This document shows, piece after piece, positions 18,147-27,293 of a stretch of 64,000 bases of DNA. Positions within the stretch are counted from its first letter, which is position 1. Each line of letters opens with the position of its first letter. Below the pieces are notes generated by a model that searched no databases, was not told the DNA's origin, and worked only from the letters and a program-made list of their open reading frames with translations. Both the position numbers and the translations under genes were made by a program. The stretch comes from Chitinophaga pollutisoli (GTDB lineage: Bacteria; Bacteroidota; Bacteroidia; Chitinophagales; Chitinophagaceae), in contig NZ_CP149822.1 of NCBI RefSeq assembly GCF_038396755.1, positions 2,356,001-2,420,000 of the forward strand, in the 5' to 3' direction.

Positions 18147-18503
18147 ATGAACTACGAAGAAATGGTTAAAACCAAAGCCGGTGAAATGGTGGAGAATTTA
18201 ATCGCGGAAGTCCTCGGCAAAAAGGTTTTTGACATCCGGCACGATTACAATGACAGCGAACAGTGGGCCGTTATCACCACCCACACCGACGAAGACAATG
18301 AAATTTCTTTACGCGTTTACGGCAGCGACAAGTATTTCCTCTATTTCGGGCATTACGATGAGGACGATGATTTTCATGAATTGTTGCACCCCATCACCGA
18401 CGACATAAAAAGCGCCATCCCGAAACCTTTGCAGAACGCACTGGAAAAAGTGCTGAGTGATGAACAGGGCATGCGGCTTCCAGGGAATTTTATTTCGAAA
18501 TAA
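18147..18503 (+). CDS. Conserved small acidic protein of unknown function
   Basis: A 118-residue cytoplasmic protein without signal or membrane segment. It is acidic (EDDDFHELLHP, HTDEDNEISL) with alternating strand- and helix-like stretches, and I do not recognise a family. Its start (MNYEEMVKTK) follows a 61-nt gap after the beta-helix gene, and a strong terminator 18 nt after the stop closes the unit. Coding is supported by its clean frame and by the terminator position. Confidence 0.7.
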   Translation: MNYEEMVKTKAGEMVENLIAEVLGKKVFDIRHDYNDSEQWAVITTHTDEDNEISLRVYGSDKYFLYFGHYDEDDDFHELLHPITDDIKSAIPKPLQNALEKVLSDEQGMRLPGNFISK

Positions 18504-18521
18504 CTGTTGAACATATTAGAA

Positions 18522-18548
18522 AGACCTGCCGGAAGGCGGGTCTTTTTT
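18522..18548 (+). terminator. Rho-independent terminator
   Basis: AGACCTGCC, a GGAA loop, then GGCGGGTCT and five T's: a 9-bp stem with one G-T pair, directly after the small acidic protein gene. Confidence 0.85.
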
Positions 18549-18689
18549 ATGAAAAATTCTCCAAAACTTTCGCACCTACAACCCTTTTCAGTTGCTGACG
18601 GGAGTCTGTTCGCTATTCTGCATCTGCACATATGCTTCGAATTCTCCCACCGATGCCCTGCAACCCGTAGTCTGAATGTAATTATAAAC

Positions 18690-18722
18690 AAAAAAGGCAG
18701 CACCGCACAAAGCGATGCTGCC
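18690..18722 (-). terminator. Rho-independent terminator of the small lipoprotein gene
   Basis: On the minus strand GGCAGCA pairs with TGCTGCC around an inner GCG/CGC-like section, followed by at least six T's (A run at 18690-18695 on the plus strand). It lies 22 nt past the lipoprotein stop codon. Confidence 0.85.
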
Positions 18723-18744
18723 GGAAGTATATATTACACCTGAA

Positions 18745-19146
18745 TTACTGCGCGGATGGAACCAGTACGATTTTAAACGTCACCGGACCGGTTGGTCTGG
18801 CTCCCTGCCCACCATTTGCTCCCTGAACGGATAATGAAACATACCCGGGCTGATAGAAGAAGGTATAGCTGTACCCGTCATACACCTGCGGAAGCGCTTC
18901 ATAATTAACGCCGTCGAACATTGCCGCAACGATCACTCCATCATTCTCGAATGATGTATTGTCGATTTCAGGCATATTGATGATCGCATTATAAGTGCCA
19001 TCAGCCTGTGTGTACGTCCAATCAGCGACAGCCACTGTATGTACCACGGTGAAGTTGGGAATTACTTCGGTTGTATTATATTCCTTGGTACAGGCGGAAG
19101 TTACCATCACGCCCAGCAGGAGCAATAAAAGTGAGAATCTCTTCAT
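18745..19146 (-). CDS. Small surface or periplasmic lipoprotein of unknown function
   Basis: A 133-residue lipoprotein. I start it at the ATG of MKRFSLLLLLLGVM, which gives a textbook signal with lipobox Cys19 (VTSAC); the longer frame upstream has no signal character. The mature part is mostly beta-strand with repeated tyrosine and glycine (VYDGYSYTFFYQPGYVSL) and resembles a small immunoglobulin-like or carbohydrate-binding sandwich, though I cannot name a family. It is a single gene with its own terminator. Confidence 0.75.
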   Translation of the reverse strand: MKRFSLLLLLLGVMVTSACTKEYNTTEVIPNFTVVHTVAVADWTYTQADGTYNAIINMPEIDNTSFENDGVIVAAMFDGVNYEALPQVYDGYSYTFFYQPGYVSLSVQGANGGQGARPTGPVTFKIVLVPSAQ

Positions 19147-19332
19147 ATGGGTAGGTTTATACTTAATGAAATGCAAAAGGCATACCGGAATTGTTGTTTT
19201 TCCTACTATCCGCAACTTTTCCAAACCTTTAGCATCTGTCAAATACCCATAACATGTACCCGGACAGCTTTGTTTATAACCCCGGGGCAAGCTTCCGCCG
19301 CGGTCGCCTCATAGTCACCTTCCCCGGGAAAC

Positions 19333-19947
19333 CTAGCCGTCTCCCCGTGTCCGCTGTTCATGAAATTTCTCCAGTTTTGTGAGCAGCTTAATCAGTTCCA
19401 TTTTTTCTTCACTAGTTAGCGGTTCTGTAACGTTTCTGGAAGCCTGCCGGATGTTCTCCATACTCTCGTTCAGTAAACGCGTACCCTTTGCAGTGATGTG
19501 CAACATCCTGTTGCGCTTATCGATGTCGTTCGCAGTCTGCTCCACCAGCCCGTTATCAATCAACCGTTTCACGATTTGCATACCAGCCGATTTTTCATGA
19601 ACGTTTAATCTGATCAATGCCGTTTTCGTCATACTGCCAAATGCGACGAGACTGATCAGGTAGATAAAATCATCCGGCGTAGAAAATTCAGTATCAGCGA
19701 TCGCAGCCTTCGCCTGCAGCTTCGCATAGCGGTAGAGATGCACAAGACTGGTATTAATAACACTATCGGCTGACCGACCATTGGCTTTACCCTCCCATTC
19801 GGGCTCATCTGTGGCCATATGCCCCTGCCGCGCGGTGTATTGGTGGAGCCATCGGCTGAAATCGTAGACATCCGGACGCTCTTTGTCCATTTCCTGCTCA
19901 TACATGCGCACAAGCCCTAAAATATCCGTTAAGAGATTATAGTACAT
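19333..19947 (-). CDS. MarR-family transcriptional regulator
   Basis: A 204-residue winged-helix regulator (start MYYNLLTDILG; a GTG further upstream would add 16 residues). Recognition features are the helix-turn-helix around SMTKTALIRLNVHEKSAGMQIVKRLIDNGLVEQ (about 115-150) and the wing with DIDKRNRMLHITAKG. It is divergent from the FAS1 lipoprotein gene with 147 nt between starts, so it probably controls that gene and the TonB-dependent receptor behind it. The intergenic stretch contains the 8-bp palindrome AGTGCACT at 19981-19988, a possible operator. Confidence 0.88.
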   Translation of the reverse strand: MYYNLLTDILGLVRMYEQEMDKERPDVYDFSRWLHQYTARQGHMATDEPEWEGKANGRSADSVINTSLVHLYRYAKLQAKAAIADTEFSTPDDFIYLISLVAFGSMTKTALIRLNVHEKSAGMQIVKRLIDNGLVEQTANDIDKRNRMLHITAKGTRLLNESMENIRQASRNVTEPLTSEEKMELIKLLTKLEKFHEQRTRGDG

Positions 19948-20057
19948 AACCGTACAATTTGATATAAAATTAATCAATTTAGTGCACTTATACACTATTA
20001 TTCAATAAAAACATATAAAACATGGGAACATTGGGTCATTTATGAACTAATTGGTAT

Positions 20058-20065
20058 TATTTTTG
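20058..20065 (+). promoter_or_regulatory. Bacteroidota -7 promoter box of the FAS1 gene
   Basis: TATTTTTG matches the Bacteroidota -7 consensus TAnnTTTG and lies 29 nt before the FAS1 start codon. I see no convincing -33 TTG at the expected spacing. Confidence 0.5.
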
Positions 20066-20094
20066 ACCAAATAAAGTACAAAAACACACTACCC

Positions 20095-21054
20095 ATGACT
20101 ACCAAAGTAACATCTGGAATTTTTAGAAAAACGGGAATGATTTGCACCGTTGCAGCTGCCATATTGTTCAGCGCCTGTGATAAAAATGATGACAAAGATG
20201 GCATGCCAGCTAACACAATTACCACAGTTGTTGTTACTGATGCCAATTTTTCACTGCTGGAAAGTGCATTAATCCACGCCGGTCTTACCGATGCATTGTC
20301 CGGAACAGGGCCCTTCACTGTATTTGCTCCTGACAATGCCGCTTTTGCCGCGGCAGGCCTCGAAACTGAAGCCAAAATCAAGGCCGTTCCTGCGGAGACG
20401 CTGAAGAAAATCTTATTGTATCATGTTGTCCCGCAAAAAATCTCTTCCTCTCAAATCGCCACTGCCAGCAATGTTGCCGTGAAAACAGCCAATGACCTAA
20501 CTATCTACGTCACCAAAAACGGCAATGGTGTTTTTGTTAACGGCATTCCAGTAAAAAAGGCCGATGTTTCGGCAAGCAACGGCGTGATCCACGTTATCAA
20601 CTCCGTGTTGATGCCACCGGCTGGCAACATCGTTGAAACAGCCGCAGCAAATCCCAACTTCAGTCTGTTGGTGGCTGCTGTAACAAGGGCCAGCCAGGGA
20701 AGCACAAATGTGGCACAGGTATTATCCGGCGAAGGGCCGCTTACGGTGTTTGCACCAACCAACCAGGCGTTTATCAACGCCGGATTCGCAAACGCAGCTG
20801 CGATCCAGGCGGCTGATCCCGCGGTGCTGACGAGCATACTAACTTACCACGTAGTACCGGGGAGAATTTTCTCCAGCGATCTGTCGGAAGGCGCCAAACC
20901 AGCGACAGCAAATGGAGGAACAGTAACCATTACCCTCGCGGGAGGTGCCAGGGTGAAAGGAAACGGGAATACGACTGCATCGGTCATCTCTCCCGCTAAC
21001 CTCCTCACAACCAATGGCGTTATTCATGTAATCGACCACGTGCTGTTGCCATAG
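20095..21054 (+). CDS. Lipoprotein with two fasciclin (FAS1) domains
   Basis: A 319-residue exported lipoprotein: signal with lipobox Cys28 (ILFSAC), then two FAS1 domains at about 45-180 and 185-319. Each has the H1/H2-type motifs: GPFTVFAPDNAAF and ILLYHVV in the first, GPLTVFAPTNQAF and ILTYHVV in the second, and each ends in NGVIHVI(N/D). FAS1 domains mediate adhesion or ligand binding at cell surfaces. The gene lies between a divergent MarR regulator and a TonB-dependent receptor, which suggests a surface complex, although a terminator-like hairpin separates it from the receptor. Confidence 0.93.
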   Translation: MTTKVTSGIFRKTGMICTVAAAILFSACDKNDDKDGMPANTITTVVVTDANFSLLESALIHAGLTDALSGTGPFTVFAPDNAAFAAAGLETEAKIKAVPAETLKKILLYHVVPQKISSSQIATASNVAVKTANDLTIYVTKNGNGVFVNGIPVKKADVSASNGVIHVINSVLMPPAGNIVETAAANPNFSLLVAAVTRASQGSTNVAQVLSGEGPLTVFAPTNQAFINAGFANAAAIQAADPAVLTSILTYHVVPGRIFSSDLSEGAKPATANGGTVTITLAGGARVKGNGNTTASVISPANLLTTNGVIHVIDHVLLP

Positions 21055-21078
21055 TGTTATCATCATGAATTTCCGTAG

Positions 21079-21119
21079 CCAAAGCGACTGCCGCTCAACC
21101 AGGCAGTTGCTTTGGTATT
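21079..21119 (+). terminator. Terminator or attenuator between FAS1 and TonB-dependent receptor genes
   Basis: CCAAAGCGACTGCC (21079-21092) pairs with GGCAGTTGCTTTGG (21102-21115) over 13 of 14 positions around a 9-nt loop, followed by TATTTT. It sits 24 nt after the FAS1 stop and 37 nt before the receptor start, so it could set the ratio of the two products. Confidence 0.75.
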
Positions 21120-21152
21120 TTCCCTTTACCTAAATCCATCAACAAGTCATTC

Positions 21153-23594
21153 ATGAACCTGACACTATCCTGTCTTTTATTGATTTCCAGCCTGATTGCC
21201 TGGAGCGTAGCCGCCGGTCAGCAAACGGGCCTGATAACCGGCATCGTGACAGATGTCAACACCGGTAAGCCATTACCAGGCGCCACCATAGTAATCGGCA
21301 ACCTAACTAATCCCGCTTTCAGCGATACCGTGGGGCGCTACCGCGCGGTGGTACCCGTTGGTGCTTATCAGATTTCCGCCGCCAGCATCGGACACGCCAC
21401 ACAGATCAAGTATAATAACGTCGTCGGAAGCGGCAGTCCTCTGATTGTGAATTTTGAACTGACGCCACAGGCCACTAATCTCAATGAAGTCAGTATCAAT
21501 TTCAGGAAAGGGAAATCCGCCGTAGCAGCAGACATGATCACCCCCTTGTCCGTCCAGCAGTTGACGACGGAGGAAATAAAAAGCAACCCTGGCGGAAACT
21601 TCGACGTTTCCAAAGTCGTCCAAACTTTACCTGGTGTAGGCATCAGCAACGGCGTGGGAGAGCGCAACGATATCATCATCCGCGGCGGCGCACCCAACGA
21701 AAATGTGTATTATCTTGATGGCATTGAGATTCCCGTACTCAACCATTTCCAGACACAGGGCAGCTCCGGTGGCGCACAGGGCATACTCAATATCTCATTT
21801 ATTGAAAGCCTCAAATTGAGCTCTTCCGCATTCGATGCCCGATACGACAATGCCCTGGCTTCCACTTTTGTTATCCGGCAACGGGAGGGCAACTCAGAAA
21901 GGGTATCCGGTAATGCCCGCGTCAGTTTTACTGAAACGGCGCTCACGCTGGAAGGCCCGCTATCAAAACGTACAACTTTCCTGGCTTCTGCGCGCAAGTC
22001 CTATCTCAGCGTCTTGTTCAAGCTAATCGATCTGCCCATCAGGCCGGATTTTGATGACTTCCAGTACAAAGTAGTACACAGGCTGAACAGCAAAACCAAA
22101 ATTACGGCGATAGGCCTGGGGGCCATCGATCGCTTCCGATTTGCAACTACCAAAGTCTCCACTCCCGAAAACATCTACACGCTGCGTTCCACTCCCTATA
22201 TCGACCAATGGAATTATACAGTAGGATTCAACCTGAACAGACTGATCGGCAACGGTAGCATAAACCTTACCATCAGCCGTAACGCGTTTGATAACAATCT
22301 GAACAAATTTGAAGATGGCAAAAAAGATGAAAGCAAGCGAACCTTAAAAGTTGCATCCCGTGAAACGGAGAATAAGTTTCGTATCGACATCAACCGGTAC
22401 CTGGGCGGATGGCGGTTGTCTGCCGGCATAATGGCTCAGTCGGTATTTTATCAGGGCGGACTTTTCAGTATTATTTCCGCAACAGTGAAAGATGCGCAGG
22501 GAAATGTAGTGTCGCCCGAAAAGGTACAGCGGTTTGACAGTAAGATTCATTTTTGGAAGTATGGCGCATTTGCACAAGCGTCCCGGGAAATGCTCGGCGA
22601 AAAATTGCTGGTATCCGGGGGCGTTCGCACAGATATGAATACGTTTACGCACGAGGGTAGCAATCCTTTGAAGACACTTTCTCCGCGGTTGTCTTTCTCC
22701 TATCACCTCACATCTAAATGGGATATTAACGCATCCGTCGGCACTTATTTCAAGATTCCGCCCTATACGATCCTGGGCTATCTGGATAATTATGGCGCAG
22801 CCGTCAATAACAACACGCGATATATTCAATCCACGCACTATGTGTTGGGAACGCAATTTTTACCCAGGAATGACCTGCGTTTTACATTCGAGACTTTTCA
22901 CAAACAATACCGCCATTATCCCGTATCTGTCGCGAATGGCACTTCACTGGCCAACCAGGGGGCTGAATTTGCATCAGTAGGCAGCGAAGTTGTGCGAAGC
23001 GTTGGCGATGGGAAAACTTTCGGAGCAGAATTGTTTGTGCAGCAAAAGCTGGTCCGGAATTTTTTCTATGTCGCGAGTTATACGTTTGTCATTAGTCGAT
23101 TTTCAGGCCTGGATGGCAAACTGATATCTTCCTCGTGGGATAACCGGCATCTGGTGTCCGCAACGCTTGGATACAAATTGAAAGGAAATTGGGATCTGGG
23201 TTTGAAGTATCGTTTTGCCGGCGGATCGCCATATACGCCTTTCGATCTGCAAAAATCCCGCGAAAATTACCTGTCGCTGGGAACGGGCATACCAGATTAT
23301 TCACAATTGAATACGGAACGGCTTTCTGCATTTAGCCAGGTCGACTTCCGGGTCGACAAACGTTTCAATTTCAGGAAAACGGCGGTGAATTTCTATATTG
23401 ACATTCAAAACATCCTAAAACGTCAAAACGACGATTTTCCGAAATATACTTTTAAAAGGAGCGGCGACAACACTGACTTTGAGACGATAGACGGAGCTCC
23501 GATCCGGCCAGACGGCTCCAATGCGCTGCCGACGATCCTGAAGACGGCGTCGGGCAATCTCATACCATCTTTCGGGGTAATTTTTGAATTTTAG
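21153..23594 (+). CDS. TonB-dependent outer-membrane receptor with carboxypeptidase-like N-domain
   Basis: An 813-residue receptor: signal peptide (about 1-22), a carboxypeptidase-regulatory-like domain (about 28-110, GIVTDVNTGKPLPGATIVIGN), plug (about 130-240, with VSKVVQTLPGVG and DIIIRGGAPNENVYYLDGIEI) and a 22-strand-type barrel ending in FGVIFEF with the usual terminal aromatic residue. It is not SusC-like: it lacks the SusC-length barrel and has no SusD neighbour. Uptake of a metal chelate, peptide or other small ligand is possible. It follows the FAS1 lipoprotein gene by 98 nt on the same strand, and a shared MarR control is inferred. Confidence 0.92.
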   Translation: MNLTLSCLLLISSLIAWSVAAGQQTGLITGIVTDVNTGKPLPGATIVIGNLTNPAFSDTVGRYRAVVPVGAYQISAASIGHATQIKYNNVVGSGSPLIVNFELTPQATNLNEVSINFRKGKSAVAADMITPLSVQQLTTEEIKSNPGGNFDVSKVVQTLPGVGISNGVGERNDIIIRGGAPNENVYYLDGIEIPVLNHFQTQGSSGGAQGILNISFIESLKLSSSAFDARYDNALASTFVIRQREGNSERVSGNARVSFTETALTLEGPLSKRTTFLASARKSYLSVLFKLIDLPIRPDFDDFQYKVVHRLNSKTKITAIGLGAIDRFRFATTKVSTPENIYTLRSTPYIDQWNYTVGFNLNRLIGNGSINLTISRNAFDNNLNKFEDGKKDESKRTLKVASRETENKFRIDINRYLGGWRLSAGIMAQSVFYQGGLFSIISATVKDAQGNVVSPEKVQRFDSKIHFWKYGAFAQASREMLGEKLLVSGGVRTDMNTFTHEGSNPLKTLSPRLSFSYHLTSKWDINASVGTYFKIPPYTILGYLDNYGAAVNNNTRYIQSTHYVLGTQFLPRNDLRFTFETFHKQYRHYPVSVANGTSLANQGAEFASVGSEVVRSVGDGKTFGAELFVQQKLVRNFFYVASYTFVISRFSGLDGKLISSSWDNRHLVSATLGYKLKGNWDLGLKYRFAGGSPYTPFDLQKSRENYLSLGTGIPDYSQLNTERLSAFSQVDFRVDKRFNFRKTAVNFYIDIQNILKRQNDDFPKYTFKRSGDNTDFETIDGAPIRPDGSNALPTILKTASGNLIPSFGVIFEF

Positions 23595-23677
23595 CCCAGA
23601 CAAAAAATCAATTGGTTTTGCTATGTACGAAGTAACCCGTTCCTGGTCAGGATTGCCTTCAAGCTGGAAGAGATAGA

Positions 23678-23713
23678 GGGGTGCAACGAAACAATGACGT
23701 TTTGTTGCACCCC
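23678..23713. repeat. Long perfect-looking palindrome between convergent genes
   Basis: GGGGTGCAACGAAAC (23678-23692) and GTTTTGTTGCACCCC (23699-23713) are inverted copies matching at 14 of 15 positions with a 6-nt loop. It lies between the 3' ends of the receptor gene (plus) and the propeller gene (minus). A bidirectional terminator is the simplest role, but neither side carries a T tract. The remaining bases of this 244-nt gap show no gene I can support. Confidence 0.6.
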
Positions 23714-23838
23714 AAAACCGGCAGGTGGTTTCCGTATTGGCCCGGCGAGCTTTAGTTACAGACGCCATTGCCGCGGCCAAGGAAGCGGAACCGCACGCCG
23801 GCTGATGAATATTTACAGGCATGGGATTGCCATATTAC

Positions 23839-25798
23839 TCATTTTTCTATCGTGTAGCGCCATAATTCCCTCGCCTTCCTGAAATACAGATGTCCGTCCT
23901 TATCCATGGCGAGGAGGCTTGCGCCCTTTGCCAGCACCGTAAAATCATGGGTTTTCCCATCAATTCTGAAAAGCTGGTCATTACCCGTGCCATATACATC
24001 TCCCGAAGGATGCAGCACCATTGTCGCGCCTCTCCAGACGTGGCTTGTCAAAGGCGGAACTTCGAACAACCGCCGGCTGGCAATTACTTCCCGCTTCCCT
24101 GTATCAAAAATAAAAAGCACTCCACCCGCGATACCCCATACATTTCCATCAGGCCCTTGGATCATACAGGTGACGGCAGCCGCGCCGGGAACCGGCACTA
24201 CTTCAAACTCCTTCTTGTTTTCCCGGACGTTCCAGCCGAAAATTACGGCCTCTCTGGCGGCGGGCCGGATGCCCAATCCACCAGAAATGGTGGTACCTCC
24301 CAATACCAGGCTATCCGCCATCACAAGGCTGGCGATGGCCTGCGAAGGCACAACCGCACCGTGTGAAACCAGCTGGTCTTTGGCCGAATGATACGTCACC
24401 AGCGCTCCGCCCAGCTTGCCATATTCCGGGATCATCCCGAAAACCACAAGATCGTGGCCTGGAACATCCAGCATGGCGAATGAACGCCCCTGCCCTTCGA
24501 TCGCTCCCAACTTACGGGGATTGCCGGAGGCAGCATCCCATGGCTTTTCAGAATCATATACATAAAAACGCCCTTTGGGATAAATACCGAGATAGATGGA
24601 TTTCCCTTTTACGACCATACTCTCGGTTTGATCCAACCCCGGATGACGTGTCGTCTTTCCTGTTATAGGATCATAAGCCGCGTGACCGCCAGCCAGGTAC
24701 CCTCCCATCCAGATTTTCCCATCTGGCCCGTAAAGGATGGCGTTGATAGGAATAGGCTGTGCGGGTATATCCAATTTTTGTCTTTCGACTTTCCCGTTAC
24801 CTGGATTGTACTTCACCAGCACACCACCTGATGTCAGCAAATAAATCTTTCCGTCTTTCCCTTTTGTGATGGCATTTGCCGTGCCCACTCCTGTCGCGAG
24901 CGTTTCGGCCGATTGCGATGGCGCGGAGGGATCAAAGCGTTTCAGGCTGGACTGTGAGGTATAATATACCTGGCCGGCCTGCCGGTCATTCCACACCGCT
25001 TTCATATCCATACCGGAAATTTCCTGCTCTACCTGGCCCGTGCCGATATTATACACCAGCGTTTGATGGCTCGACGTCAGCAGCGCCAATAAACGGTCTT
25101 TACCGTCGCTCCCGGTTACGGGCTCCAATCCGTAAACAAACTCCAGGGATTTATACTTATCGGGCAGTATCTCTCTTTTTCTCCCGTTACGGGGTTGAGC
25201 TCAATCAAATGCGCGTGCGATCCAATACCGGCATACAACAAGCCTGATGGCCGGTGGAACGCCAGGCTTCTGACGTAGTTTTCGCTGCTTACCAATGGCC
25301 CTTTCCCTACATCGGAAAAACCCTTTTCAGGATGATACCTGAAAACCCGGCACCCCGGGTAAGTAGCGCCGAAAATTTCCCCATCCTTCCCTTCGGTAAG
25401 ATTCCATACATATGTTTCGCCCTGCAGCGCCATGCCGAGGTTTTCCACGACATTCGCGCCGGGCCGGTGCCTGAACAGGAAACCACTGGCGCCGGGAATA
25501 TACAGGTAACCATCTGAAGTATACGCCATATCCCAGGCGCCGTCGGCGCCTGGCAAAGCCTGATCAAGCACGAGCTTGCCCGTTTTTACATCATACCCAA
25601 GCAAATGAGCGGGCTCCCCCTCACCACGGTATAAAGCCATTCCTTCCCTTTACCGTCTTCCAGGAAAAGGCTCCCCTGGATCATGGTTGCGCTAACTTGA
25701 GGCCCCAGATTGGTCAACCGCGCATCGGTCTGTTGTGCCATTATTGCCTGCGGGATCATCGACCACAGCAGCAGCAGGTATGTTCTATATTTCTTCAT
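23839..25798 (-). pseudogene. Secreted beta-propeller protein of a PUL, broken by two apparent single-base deletions
   Basis: Three reading frames join into one protein of about 653 residues. It begins with a signal peptide (MKKYRTYLLLLWSMIPQAIM, cleavage near AQQ). Blade-like repeats follow: DGYLYIPGASG, DGKIYLLTSGG, DGKIWMGGYLAGG, DGNVWGIAGGVLF and DGHLYF. These are typical of YncE/SMP-30-like or NHL propellers, but I cannot name the exact family. Frame 1 leaves the homology at a C5 run (25616-25620), where one extra base would continue it; frame 2 does so at a T5 run (25176-25180). Both breaks are missing-base type and the protein is otherwise complete, so sequencing error is as likely as decay. 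It is the last gene of the locus, directly behind the BNR_4 gene. A role in binding or processing the sugar is inferred from position only. Confidence 0.78.
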
Positions 25799-27280
25799 AT
25801 TATTCTTCTGCTTTTCTTTCTCTTTTTTCAGTTTGACTTGTTGAGGTTTTGCGAATTCCGAATGCATCGATTCAGGCAGCAGGTATACATTCCCTTTCTT
25901 GTCCGAAAAATACAACCTGGACGCCGATTTTTTCCGGCCATGCCCATCGGCCCAAAATGCATAAAACCCATCATGGACGTTCACCGGCCGCCTGGCATAG
26001 GAATGATTGTACGGGCTGTTTGCTGTCATCTTGCGGGAAGCCCAGGTCCTTCCCTGATCCCTGCTGGTCCATAGCACCATTTCCCCGCCGGTATTATAAG
26101 CCTGCGCTCCCTCTGCCGTTGGCCCGACGATTCGCCACACGCCTTTCCCGTCCACATACAGCGAGCCCATATCGTAATTATTATCTGATATGGTGACTGG
26201 CAATATTTCCCAGCTACGACCAGTAAACCTCGCCGTGTGCCACGTTCTGGGGCCGTTGGCAGGACCGGCCTCATATCCTTTCCCCGTTACATATAAGATA
26301 ACCGGGCGGCCTTCGTTGTCGAATGCCAGATCATTGATATATACGTTCAGGCCCTGACTGTAATAATCCTTCACCAGGGCAATATTATCCCTTGTGCGCA
26401 AGGGCAATTGCAACGGTTCTCCTTCGGCGGTGGTCCATGATTTCCCGAAATCCGTCGTTTGTACGTAGTAGAGGTTAGACCGGTAATTCAATCCATTCCC
26501 TTCCTTAACAACCGGATGGAAATTGAAAGCGGAGCCCAGTTTCGTCCCCGCCTGCCCGCTGGTTTGATAATGCCCTTCTTCGATGGCCCCAATGTCAGTC
26601 CAGGCTGAATACCGTATGCCATCCGGGGAAGTCATGTAACTGATGGTTCTTCTGGGTTTGGCGGGTTGCCCCGGAATAACATTCCTGTCGTAATGCGTGA
26701 AGAGATGGATAAATCCCTTTCCCGGCTGGAACCAGGCTTGCAAATAAGAAAAATTATTCATCGGCACTTCCGTCCCATCCACCAGTTTCGTCGGGCGTAC
26801 CTGCACGAAAGCGGAGATATCGTATGGTTTGATGCTTTTATGGATGTACGATGGCCCGCTTGTACCATGCGCGGTGGAAAATAGCCAGATGTAGCCGTCT
26901 TCATCTATGTTCAATACCGGGTTATCGTGTGCATCGTCCGTCTTCTTGTCCAGCACGACCGTGGGTCTGGGAACGAGGCCGGTATTGTGATCGAAGTACG
27001 AAACCATATGCAGCAGGGTGCTGCCCGTTGCGTCTGTTCCGCCATAGCAGAAGAACGTCTTGTTCACGGCTTTGGCGTACACCGAAAACGGATAATGGTT
27101 TGCCGGGTAGGTGCCCAGTCCACCGCTGTACTTATACTTGTACTCATCCTGGGAGGGTTGGTTGCTGTACCAGATGCCCCGATACCCGCTATCGGGCTGG
27201 TTTAAAGTTACCGCGTCCTGTGCCAGGGCGCTTCCGCCATAGCACAGGACGCTGCATAACAAGGTTATCATACCTTTCAT
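25799..27280 (-). CDS. Secreted BNR_4-family protein, candidate polysaccharide lyase of the PUL
   Basis: About 494 residues from the ATG of MKGMITLLCS: signal peptide (to about SALAQ), then a seven-bladed BNR_4 propeller with Asp-box-like turns (DFGKSWT, DQGRTWAS). It has the conserved DDAHDNPVLNIDEDGYIWLF and FIHLFTHYDRN stretches. This fold includes the PL24/PL25 ulvan lyases; the His of DAHDN and the Tyr of THYD are candidate catalytic residues by analogy. A GH88 gene in the same locus supports a lyase. The frame has no stop before the next gene: it runs through KKEKEKQKNN into the propeller gene's own signal peptide and ends at 25586. One extra base in the T6 run at 25823-25828 would give a stop right there, so the apparent fusion is probably false. 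It starts 13 nt after susD. Confidence 0.8.
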
Positions 27281-27293
27281 CAGTTGCTCGAAT

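Noticed and set aside
25586..27280. Single fusion protein of BNR_4 domain plus propeller N-terminus
   Set aside because: A complete signal peptide occurs in the middle of the frame next to a T6 run; two separate genes with a missing base is the better reading.
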